This document shows, piece by piece, positions 47,440 through 57,379 of a stretch of DNA of 64,000 nucleotides (within the stretch, counting starts at the first letter, position 1; each line of letters begins with the position of its first letter). The notes beneath the pieces are model-generated. The model was not told the origin of the DNA, searched no databases, and worked only from the letters and a program-made list of their open reading frames with translations. Both the position numbers and the translations under genes were made by a program. Origin of the DNA: Apoderus coryli (lineage: Eukaryota; Arthropoda; Insecta; Coleoptera; Attelabidae). The DNA lies in the NCBI GenBank assembly GCA_911728435.2, contig OU452210.1:6200001-6264000 (forward strand). Reading direction: 5' to 3'.

Positions 47440-49052
47440 GTACAAATTCCAACATATTGACATCAAAAATAACAAACAATTTTCTTTATTATTAGAGACA
47501 CAACATTCAAATATATAAAACTCATTTTATTAAGATGGATTTGACAGTATTGCCTGCTATGTTGTGTTGAAGTGTATGAGCTAAATTTTGGTGTATAACT
47601 TTGGGGGAGTCGTAGGATGAACCATTAGTTTTTGGTTGAAATCGCTTTACCCCAGTAGGGGTCGAGTGATGATGACTTTTGATATTTGTCCCCATAGTTG
47701 GAACCTATAACTCTTATTCTTATAAGAGTTACAGGTTCCAACTAGGTTATTCTTATAAGATATAGGTTCCAACTATGGGGGCAAATATCAAAAGTAATCA
47801 TCACTCGACCCCTACTGGGGTAAAGCGATTTCAACCAAAAACTAATGGTTCATCCTACGACTCCCCCAAAGTTATACACCAAAATTTAGCTCATAAACTT
47901 CAACACAACATACCAGGCAATACTGTCAAATCCATATTAATAAAATGAGTTTTATATATTTGAATGTTGTGTCTCTAATAATAAAGAAAATTTAAGTAAG
48001 TTTTCTTTATTTGGGTTGTAGGTCGTAAACAATAAAACTCAGTTTTAAATATCACTAACGTTTCGATCTATATTAGATCATCCTCAGAGTGCTGCAAAAC
48101 ACAAACGCATACATTAAAAATATTATCAAAAAACAATTAATTGAAAATTATATATAAAAAAAAAAAAACAAAACACATTAAAACAGGAACATAAATTCAA
48201 AACATTAAAATAAAAATACAACAATCGAATTATAATATTTGAAGACAGGTAACACTTACAATTTTTTTGAGTTTCTTTTGTCTTATTAAAAAGTCAGCCA
48301 TAGAAACAATTATTAACAATTAGGGTTACTCTAAATATCTTTTGATGCAATTAGTAATTCCTATATTATATGAAATAATATATGTACTTATCTAATAATA
48401 TAATTTAAATATGGTTTATTAGTCGTTATAGGAACCAACAAGAGTGTTCAAATTTTTGTGTGTATTTAAAGTTGGAAACGAAATTCTTCCTTTATTGAAT
48501 TTATCAGTTGTGCTTTTTTCTGTACAAGTATAGTAAAAAAAAATATATTTTATTTTTCATAGATATCAACTAAATAAGAGGAACTAGGATATTTTTAAGA
48601 TTACCGGGAACATTTTTAAAGTTTTTTATTATATTATATAGTAACTATTTTTGAAAGGATTGTCATCTATGAGTAAAAATTGTAAAATGTTAATTGAATT
48701 TTGCAAGTGTAAAGGTATTACCTGACTTCTTTTACATTGTAACAAAAAATTTTTTTTTTCTTTTTTATGATTCACAAAATTCACTAATTATTTGTTTGTG
48801 TTGGCCCAGAGTTTCAAGTTGTGGTATGCATCGTCACCATATTCTCGTTTGATGTTATTTAGAAAACCCATTGCTGTTGTCGAGTAAAACAATTCCCAAA
48901 AGTTATAATATTTTGCTAAGTTTACAATTTTTTTTTTTTTTATAAATAAAATAAAGAAAACTTACTTAAATATTTAACAGAAGGTCAAAAAAACTTAGCA
49001 AAATAAAGAAAATTGTTTGTTATTTTTTATGTCAATATGTTGGAATTTGTGT
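47440..49052. mobile_element. large foldback element split by a 1-kb insertion
   Basis: The arms at 47479-47725 and 47745-47991 are almost perfect reverse complements over about 240 bases (for example TCGACCCCTACTGGGGTAAA and its complement). The outer 40 bases, 47440-47478, find their complement only at about 49014-49052, beyond an insertion. In the centre, GTTGGAACCTATAACTCTTA and relatives repeat in both senses. No protein is encoded. As RNA this would form a very long hairpin. Confidence 0.85.
47992..49001. mobile_element. 1010-bp insertion with 12-bp target duplication
   Basis: AATAAAGAAAAT at 47980-47991 is repeated at 49002-49013, and removing the insertion rejoins the outer foldback arm. 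The insertion starts TTAAGTAAGTTTTCTTTATT and has the complement AATAAAGAAAACTTACTTAA at about 48952-48971. A hammerhead-like hairpin lies on its minus strand at 48087-48060: CACU, CUGAGGA, extra U, stem GAUCUA/UAGAUC, GAAA, CGUU, AGUG, where CACU and AGUG could be stem I. Otherwise AT-rich, with A- and T-tracts. Confidence 0.7.
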
Positions 49053-49080
49053 TACATAGAAAAAAAAATTGTGTTCACAC

Positions 49081-49118
49081 CTGAAGAAGTTACTAATCTA
49101 ATTAGTAACGAAACGTCG
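49081..49118 (+). ncRNA. hammerhead-like hairpin beside the SINE
   Basis: CTGAAGA, one extra A, a 9-bp stem GTTACTAAT/ATTAGTAAC with loop CTA, then GAAAC and GTC. It fits the CUGANGA-stem II-GAAA core except for the extra base before stem II. Only two base pairs of stem I are evident. It directly precedes the SINE head and is preceded by TTGTTTGTTATTTTTT, shared with 21.06 and 47.46 kb. Confidence 0.5.
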
Positions 49119-49119
49119 T

Positions 49120-49690
49120 TACTAATTTGATAAAGGGTTTTTGGCGTCATTGATAAAGCGTGCGCTTCGCATGCGGAAAGTTCTGGGTTCGAATCCCAGG
49201 TCTGGTAATATTTTTGTTTCTAATTTTAGGATAAAGTAGTTATTTGTTACGTTAGTTTATTGGAAATAATGAAAATAATACAATTATAATAATAATAGGT
49301 TGTAAGTTTTTGTCAACCTACGTGAATTAAGAACAACGACGAGGTTATAATATTTAAGAATTTTCGACCACCAGTGTGATCGATTTAATTTATTTGTTTT
49401 GTTTTGTTTCGGTCTTATGTTGTTTGTTAGGTGTCATTCAAGTAGATTGAAATGATGATTGTGTTGATTTATAGAAAGATATCATAACGACTAGACAAGC
49501 CCCTGAAGAAGTTTATGTTTAATAAACGAAACTGGCTGAAGTTTAGGTTTTTTACTTATTTGTCCGATACAGACTATTCATGTTTTAAGAAATAATAATA
49601 ATTATTTAAATTCTGTTTCTTTACGCAAGTCATATATTTTTTGTTATATTATGTTGTCGGAAAGTTTTGGGCGACACAACCGATTTTTTA
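49120..49690 (+). mobile_element. tRNA-derived SINE split by an insertion
   Basis: The head 49141-49206 has an A-box-like TGGCGTCATTGATAAAGCG, an Ala-like anticodon loop TTCGCAT and a perfect B box GGTTCGAATCC with T-stem CTGGG/CCCAG. The body 49207-49297 plus 49591-49690 matches the minus-strand copy at 19.5 kb almost base for base, including GTTACGTTAGTTTATTGGAA and GACACAACCGA. The 5' acceptor half does not pair with the 3' half, so it is a SINE and not a tRNA gene. Confidence 0.82.
49298..49590 (+). mobile_element. 293-bp insertion inside the SINE, hammerhead-like
   Basis: It interrupts the SINE body where the 19.5-kb copy is continuous, flanked by AATAATA-type duplicated bases on both sides. 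It begins with a hairpin GGTTGTAAGTTTTTGTCAACC-like stem (GGTTG/CAACC) and holds at 49503-49532 CTGAAGA, extra A, stem GTTTAT/ATAAAC and GAAAC. There is no protein. It could be a small non-autonomous retroelement. Confidence 0.65.
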
Positions 49691-50214
49691 AATTGTAACA
49701 AAGGAATCTGATTTAATTAATACATTTTTTAAATTACTTTATGGTCACACTACGCAACCTTCGACAATTCACCCAAACCAAGTTCGTTATTTAAGTTATT
49801 TCAAAATACTTTATCTTACTGTTTTCAGGCTGATGAAGAAGTTTTTATTGATTTAGATTTCTGTAATTAGGTTTTAATGCTAATAACAAGACTAAACCTG
49901 ATTGGACCAGTAGAATTAAGTTTTTTATTATTAGGTATACGTTTTTTAATAAAAAATAAAAATTGTCAGTTTCACACACACAACATGTTTTCTACAATAT
50001 TCAAGCACCAAGCCTAACTATTGCAAAACACTTTCCAGTTAGTAACGCATACAACATGTAAGTATTTTCCTTCCGAAATTATACTGATAACACTATTCGT
50101 GTTACTTTTATTTTTAGGAATATTAAAACCTGAGTGGCTATTCTATCATAGTCTATAACACTAAAAACCATACCAGTCGTTCTGCTAGGTCTCTTAAATC
50201 GCTTTCTAAAGTCA

Positions 50215-50592
50215 TTATAGTTTCATTGATATACGCAAATGATTCCGAAAAAGTACACCCAAGTAATCCATACATGTTTTTATTCGCAAATTTCCTTTTA
50301 AAAACCAAAAACCACACTTTGTTTCTTCATTATATTTTATCATATATTCAAAAAATGTACTTTCTGCATTAATTTTATCCGGAGAATCATTATTGTGCTT
50401 AAATGCAGGCTGATATTTGTAGATGGGCAACGATTATGGTACTCTGACGAGCTCATAACAAGAGCGAAATGAATTCGTCAGTATCTGTCGACCCATGCCT
50501 CGGTCTGGTTCTATTGAATTAGACTGAGGCTCTGCTAAATTAAACAAAATTCCTTGTGTAGGTAAAACCAATATTTTAGTCCGCTTTGCCAT
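50215..50592 (-). pseudogene. unrecognised ORF broken by one stop
   Basis: On the minus strand a frame opens with ATG at 50592 (MAKRTKILVLPTQGILFNLA), runs 53 codons to TAA (50433-50431) and continues in the same frame for a further 71 codons to the stop near 50215, with FFEYMIKYNEETKCGFWFLK. 125 sense codons with one stop are unusual in this AT-rich DNA. I do not recognise the product. It could be a decayed transposon protein or an exon of an unknown gene. Confidence 0.35.
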
Positions 50593-51363
50593 TATATTAT
50601 TGATATCATTAACTCCATGTTTGTTTATTTATTTATTTGTTTCCATTACTTTTGCGACACGTAAAATATGATCTAAAATAAGTTATTTATGAACTAACGA
50701 GTTGTACAAAACATTTTGCTGACGTTTCCTAATTTACAGATAAAAATTACATAGATAGATATTATATATATAAGGTTCTTCTAGTTTGTACAATATTAAT
50801 TACTAAAAAATCAGTATTTAACACTAAGTATTTGCTTCAATAAAACAGACTTACACAGAACAAACAAACCCCAAAACAACAAAACACAAATAATAAATTC
50901 AGACAAGACTAGGTTAAATATTTATGTTCTCAATTATTTTAAAGCTAAGACCTAGAGAAACTTTGCCAGTATTATTCAATTGTAAGATACTATATAAATT
51001 TAAAGACATTAATGATATTCAGTGGCAGTACCATTATTATTAACTAGACAATTTTATTTATACTAATCATGATCTATATATGTGAACTGAGGTTTAATGC
51101 TAACTAAGTAGATAAATTTAAATTAATTAAGATTCATATTTTCTATAAAAATTTTGGGTTCTGATAATTATTTGATTGACATACAGAGGTTAAATGATTT
51201 GCATAAAATCGATGGGCATAAGAATGCTATACCTATTGCACCACAGAGAAAAACAGATGACGATTTCGGACTATTTATATCTTTGAGCAAAAACTCAATT
51301 ATTAAATATAGATTAAAATCGGATACTCATCATCATCAGCATTCACTCGCTAACGAGTATGAA

Positions 51364-51720
51364 TTATTCCAACTCAGGGATTTCTGTTGTGAACTCCAAG
51401 ATGGCTAAACAGACCGATCCTCGAGCCTTGTCACAAAATTGACACACCCAATCACCACCATTGACCGGCTGTTGTAGGTGCGCTGCTCCATCGATGCGAT
51501 CTCTCTCCTTTCGATGCTGTCTCTTTGCATCCTCATGTCGTCGACGCTGCTCTTCAAAAACTTGATGACCCTCGTAAATGGTTCGCTTCCATCTCGGTTG
51601 GTCGTTTGCGATCTGCTCCCAGTTGCTCTTCACATCAAAGCCACACTTCTTCATGTTGGTATTAACAACATCTTTGTACCTCTTTGTGCACTTAATTGTT
51701 CTTTCACTTTTTAAAACTTT
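51364..51720 (-). pseudogene. LINE ORF2 C-terminal fragment
   Basis: Minus strand: RYKDVVNTNMKKCGFDVKSN, WEQIANDQPRWKRTIYEGHQ, FEEQRRRHEDAKRQHRKERD and WVCQFCDKARGS. This is the 3' end of a LINE ORF2: the RxKDxxKxNLKxxxIxxxxWExxAxDRxxWR motif, a basic region and a zinc-finger start. The His part of the zinc finger is lost. The plus-strand frames here are shadows. Confidence 0.8.
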
Positions 51721-53639
51721 CTTAGCTATAAAAAAATACTTTTATTCTTTCCGTTTTTTCTTAAAACAATGATGCTATTTTGTTTCGACAGTTATTAAAA
51801 AATGAGCAGTTTGCAGTTTAAATGCCACCGGACCATTATTGCCACACATATTATGCCTTCAAACGATTGAATAATATTATTTCAAAATTTCTTTTTTGAC
51901 AAAAAAAAAACTGTGAATTAGAATCGGTATTGAACTAGCAGATAAAAAGTAGAACACGACTAGAGTAATAGAAGAAATCGCTTAAGGAAGCCACCATGGG
52001 CACATTTCCTGTAATGTGATTAGATTTTAATTCATTTAAGATAAATATAGCCAGGTTACCACAATATGTGTAAGCTATTAAAATGTGATTCAGAATTTCA
52101 AATATGAAATAGAAGAAACCATTAAAAGTCAGATGTTTCCAATTTTATAAGTGTGAATTAAAACCCGAGTTGGTTCAAAATATTAAAGATATTGATTTGC
52201 TAAAAATGATTAAATCAATTTAATTTTTTTTTTTAATTTATTTATTATAAACATAAGCTTATAACCGTAAGCTAATAGAAGTGAGTCTGAAGAATATCCT
52301 GACATCATGATGTGAGTTGTAAAGAGAAATCATTTAATGTGTCGGCTCTCTGATCCGCCCATAAACTTTTTTTATAGTTTCTTTAAATTAGTACAAGAAC
52401 ATTCTATGGAATGCAGTTCTAACTACTGTAATAATATATAGTAATTGTTTAGATTGGACCTAAAATATGAAAAAAAGGTTAATTGCGTTATAACATTGGT
52501 ACTAAGATAGTTATGTATCAATGAATGGGGAAAGAAAACGAATACTCTAATGCTTTTGGGTATTTTAAAATGTTATATTCCAAAAGAAGGGATTATACAT
52601 CATTGAGTAGGCTGACGGACGACTTTTTAACACCCATGGATGGCCCTCGCGTAGTAGAGTGTCATGGCATCATATGGCCAGGGAGTCAAGTGTGGGTTAC
52701 TAACGGACCTATAAAATAGAATTTGGTGGGAAAATCTTTTCTCGCTTAATCTCTTGTGAGTCCTAACACTATTGCTATCAGTAAAGAAGTCCTGATGTTA
52801 TATAAAATCCGGTTTAAAACCAACGTTTTTGTAATAAAATAATACGTGAGCCGATACTTTATTATATATGCTATTTGAGAGATATTAGTTATAACAGTAT
52901 ATTCCCTAAGGTATTTAGACGAAGTCTGGCTTTGAAGGGATTATTTAATTGCTGTGCCACGCAAATTTCCTAAATACGATAGTTGGATGTTCGGAACATA
53001 AAGGAAACTCTCTTATAGCTATACCCTACTTTGGAACTATTATTATTCCTCAGGTATATGATTGTTACTGGAATAAGCAGATATCGATCTAAAATATGAA
53101 AAAGCATTTTTGCTAGCTCTTTTACTAGAAAATTATTACAAATATATCTATCATAAGAATGTTTTTACGTAAACGCTTATATATAAATAGATCGAAAAAT
53201 AGATATTCAATGCACATATTTCTCATGTTTTCCATAAAATCATGAAATCCACCAACAAATTTCATAGCTGAATCAGGACCAAATTGGCTAAGGCATAGCT
53301 CTTTACATGCATGTTTAATATTCTAAGAAAGGACCGAAAAATGTTAGGTTATGTTGTGCTTTAAGAACATTCTATTAAAGTGTGACAAGGACGGAAAGTC
53401 AACTGATAAATTAACTAAATTATATTGGTGTCACATTTTTTAGGGCGGTCTTGAAACTCGCTATTAATGCGGTACTCTGCCTTCACAGCATTAATCGTGC
53501 TTATCCACATTAACCCCGTTGGTCATGGGCTTCCTTAGCTTTCTTTAAATTACCTGGTTGCAATTCACTGATATAGATAGGTAACTCTTACTTACTGAAT
53601 ATGTACATAATTTCCACGCGTTGAAGATTATTTCTATAT

Positions 53640-54035
53640 GTCATATTTATCAAAATTGAGTTTCACTTTAACTCCTGATTTATTATTGTTTGCCTCAAAC
53701 ATTCTAATTTGTCTTTGATTTCTTGGATTTTCGTAGTCGTGTCTATTTGCTGGTTCAAATTTTTTCTCCTTCTTATATCATAGTTCATTTCATTAGAAGT
53801 CATATTTATTCATATCTACTTTGCTCTCTTTCACTTTTGCCAAAGATTTGTGTGTGTGTGTTTAGTACTTCTTGTTTTGCTGCTTCATATTGTTCTTCTA
53901 ATTGCCTCGTCTTCCGGTCATATTCATTTCCAACTTGCTGTCGTTTTATTTATTTCTTTGCGTTCTGTTCTACCTTATTCTGTCATAGTGTAGACTTTAT
54001 TTTTCTTTTCTTCTTCCTCGCTTGTATGTCTTAAT
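53640..54035 (-). pseudogene. possible decayed coiled-coil ORF
   Basis: The minus strand shows charged, helical stretches such as EYDRKTRQLEEQYEAAKQEV and, in another frame, IQEIKDKLECLRQTIINQEL, interrupted by stops and a frameshift. The 103-codon plus-strand frame, rich in Phe/Ser/Cys, is its mirror image. It may be a LINE ORF1 remnant; the identity is unknown. Confidence 0.3.
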
Positions 54036-55350
54036 CCATATGAATACCCTAAATCAGAAAGATAGTGTTTCCTGCTCACTCAGTATCTTGGGATGCCACT
54101 TTTGAGACCAATATGTTATGTATTCGGGCTTCACAGGTCTAACACGCTGAGAGTATGGAAACTAAACTCTACAGTAATGAATTATATTAAACATGCTTAA
54201 AGCGTATATTTCAGCCGTGCCAAGTGACCTTCTGACTAAGCCACAAGAATTTTGGTTATAGTTTCGTGGGCAAATCTACTCGAGTACCTGGTTTAATGAC
54301 TTTGAGTGAAGCTGAGATACGAGATCCTTAATCTTTAAGAAACCATTTTGATCATTTGTAGAACCATTAGTAGGGAATCACTTGGTATCCTGGATTAGTT
54401 ATCGGGTCTAGAGCGTGACGGAACTGCAGGTCAGTGTAAAGCTTTGGAATGATATGACGCCAGGATCTGTTTTTCTACCATAATTTCTTGTAAAATATTG
54501 CATTAGAGCTCTTACACAGACCCTTTAAAAATGTTGCTTGGCGACCACCGTTCTTTTTATTATTTATCAGGGATCTTCATGATCGTCCGTGTTTGTGTCG
54601 ATTGATGGTTCAAATGCTTTGCCTGAAACTGTAACAAATTATAGATCTTAGCCAACATAATTTAATCAGTTTAGAATTCAGAACAATATTGGCGTCTGTA
54701 TTTTTTTGTAATTTAATTCATAATAAAACTGATTGTTGATTTTAACCCTTCTGTCATCGGAATAAATGGTCACTGAAGAATTTATACGTTTAATCATGTC
54801 ATTTGGCGTATATTTTATTGACTTATTTGTATATTAATGTATTACATAACATTATCTTTATGGTATTTTTTTATTTATTTCTGTTGAATATTCTTATTGG
54901 TGTTAAAAACTAATATCATTATTTATTTGGTTTAGGTAAACGCTAGAGATAAATCACTAAGCAAATTTGAACTCTGAATTCCCTTTTGAAGGAATATTTC
55001 CCGTAATTCCTAAAAATTTGCTGAAATCACACTCATGAAATTCTCGGCAAATTTCTCGCAATGCCCCAATTTTCCCCGCTGTGGTTATTATGCTTTTATT
55101 TTTGTGTGAGATGCATTTGGATTTTTGTTGTTGGGCAATAAATATTATTATTATTATAATAATAAAACTACCATAAGATAATACTTGAAATCTTGTTGAT
55201 TACGGGTAGGTACTTAACAAGTTGCCCCGGACGTTATGCGAGTGCGTTGGAACGTGAGTTGGATTGATAATGAATGAATTAATACATTTCTCCTAACACA
55301 ACATAAAATTATAAAATAAAGATGAAATAGCTTTTGTAATTTTCTAACCA

Positions 55351-55392
55351 CTGATGATGGAGCAGCCTGGTGCTCCGAAACATGTTTGATTG
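55351..55392 (+). ncRNA. hammerhead-like hairpin
   Basis: CTGATGA, one extra T, a 6-bp stem GGAGCA/TGCTCC with loop GCCTGG, then GAAAC and the palindrome ACATGT. It has the exact hammerhead CUGAUGA and GAAA boxes with a single inserted base between CUGAUGA and stem II. CA before the core can pair with UG after the UUU triplet. Confidence 0.5.
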
Positions 55393-56369
55393 ATACAAGA
55401 ATTTTAGAGAGATCTATTAAATTCGTTTAGTGAATGTTGACTTTCATTTCAAGAATATATATCATTCTACTCCACTTCAATATCGACAACTTCTTTAATA
55501 TGATTTTTTGTTTCAACATTCATAAAAAATGTAATACCGTTTAATTTTTAAAATGTTCTAACACTCAGTATATCAGTTTTGGAAAATAAGCTTACGAATT
55601 TGATATCGCTTAAACTTGTCCAATGCGTTCCATAAATATAAATCATAAAAGTAAGCTATAATATTTCAGCACTTCTCCGATAATCTTTCGTTTTTTTTCT
55701 TTTAAAGTTAAGAAATAAACTACTCGTATATATTTTTTACGATAAGAAATTCATAAAATGTTAGTATAAACATATATATGTCTATTTGACATAGAGTATT
55801 ACCGTATCGTTTTCTTTAGATGACAGAAATTTGATTTAGTAGGAAAAAGACGTGCTTAGGGTATTATATAATAAAACCCCCCCAAAACCAGCAGTAGCCA
55901 AAACAGAATTCATTAAGATTTTAGATTTTACCCCTTAGTATGGGTATTGCATCGACTTAACTTCATAATTTATGAGGTAGGGCTAGGTGTAACCAACATT
56001 GTAAAGGGGCGCTTTGTGAACATCATGAAGAAAAAATATATCTTTATAATTAGTTAGAAGATAATTATTATTATTTTAATACAATAGAGAAATACACAGG
56101 GTGCCCACAAATAGGACCTAAAATGAAGCTGGTTTAGGGTCACCTGAACAACAAAGTCTTGATCATAATAAATTTGTGACACACTTATGGTTTTTGTAAA
56201 CAGACATAGAAACAGAGTGAAATAATTCTCCTTCGATCTGGAAATCTTCAACGAGGAAGTCGGTTGTTAAGTCATGTTTTTGGTGTATGATATTAGAATA
56301 AATCCACCTGGTTTGTTTCTGGGTCTACATCTATCAATTGACTCATTCTAACACAGTTTTTGGTTGAAC

Positions 56370-57320
56370 AAGAACGTTAGCTATACTGATTTTTGCAAAG
56401 CCCTTGACAGGCTTGATCACGGGTTTCTGATAGCTAAATTGTCCATTTTGCTATGTCGAATGCCGTGCTTTTGCAATCATATTTAAAAGGACGTTCTTAA
56501 TATGTTGAATATAGAGGATTCAGTTAGCAACAGCCTTGATTGGAATATCGATCAAGGTTTTTCAATTTCTTATAGACGCAAATTAGTGCCTCTAAATCAT
56601 TTGCTTATCATCCACAATATTCTATTAATCATTTGTGATCGGGGTTCTGGTTTTTGCAAATGACCTAGTCATGCATGTCCGGGGAAAGGTTAATAACACA
56701 CTAATGGGACGTATGCAACAGGCCCTTGATATAGCAACAAACTGGACTTTGGAACAGCAACTAAGAATGAGCCAGTCAATGACAGCAACGATACTTTCGC
56801 TAGGAGAAAGAAAACAAAGAGACTAGGACCACTGTATCTTCAAGGTGAAATCGTAAGAACGTACGGGGAGGTAAAATATTTAGAGGACATTCTAGAGCCA
56901 AACCTTACTGGGACCGCACATCTAAGAAGAACCAAAGCGAGAGCAGAGAGGGCGCTTATGTTATTCAGATGACACACTGGTTGTACACTGCGGTAGTCAG
57001 ACCTATGATAACATACGCGTCGCTGGTTTGGTGGACGAAGATGAAACAGCATACCGCCATTGCAGAGTTGGGCAGGGTACATAGAGACTTGCCGGCTTAG
57101 CTGAGAGTGGCAGGGGCGGCAATCATTAGATTGCGAGGATTGATAGGAACTGTACCCACTCATGGGATTATTACAAAAATTGGAATCATCAGAACAAAAC
57201 TCCAATCGAGACTGCATATGGACACTGAGATGGATAACCTGCTTTACAGTCGGATATGTGAGAGTAGTCGCACAACGAAGGCGACACGCTATTTTCCAAA
57301 AAAAAAAAGTTCCTGATGCA
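56370..57320 (+). pseudogene. LINE reverse transcriptase remnants
   Basis: At 56377 the plus strand reads TDFCKALDRLDHGFLIAKL (RT motif DFSKAFDRVDHxxLxxKL). From 56635 it has VLVFANDLVMHVRGKVNNTL (YADDxxxxxxG box with Y-A-D-D changed to F-A-N-D), then EVKYLEDILEPNLTGTAHLR (EVKYLGxxLDxxLTWxxH) and VRPMITYASLVWWTKMKQ. The motifs are in LINE order but broken by frameshifts. The second part looks R1/LOA-like, and the first may belong to another copy. Confidence 0.8.
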
Positions 57321-57351
57321 CTGAGACCTGCCAAGTAAATATATTTTATTT

Positions 57352-57376
57352 ATTTTTATATATATATATATATATT
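57352..57376. repeat. TA-rich microsatellite
   Basis: Alternating TA run directly behind the LINE fragment. Confidence 0.6.
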
Positions 57377-57379
57377 TCT

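Noticed and set aside
49141..49206. Functional tRNA-Ala(CGC) gene
   Set aside because: The B box, T-stem and anticodon loop look right, but the 5' acceptor half does not pair with the 3' half, the anticodon stem has a mismatch, and the same unit with a longer tail recurs at 19.5 kb. It is a SINE head.
49826..49870. Another CTGATGA word (GCTGATGAAGAAG)
   Set aside because: No GAAAC box follows at a suitable distance and no stem II can be drawn.
53723..54034. 103-codon plus-strand ORF rich in Phe, Ser and Cys
   Set aside because: It is the antisense image of a degraded coiled-coil frame on the minus strand and has no motif of its own.
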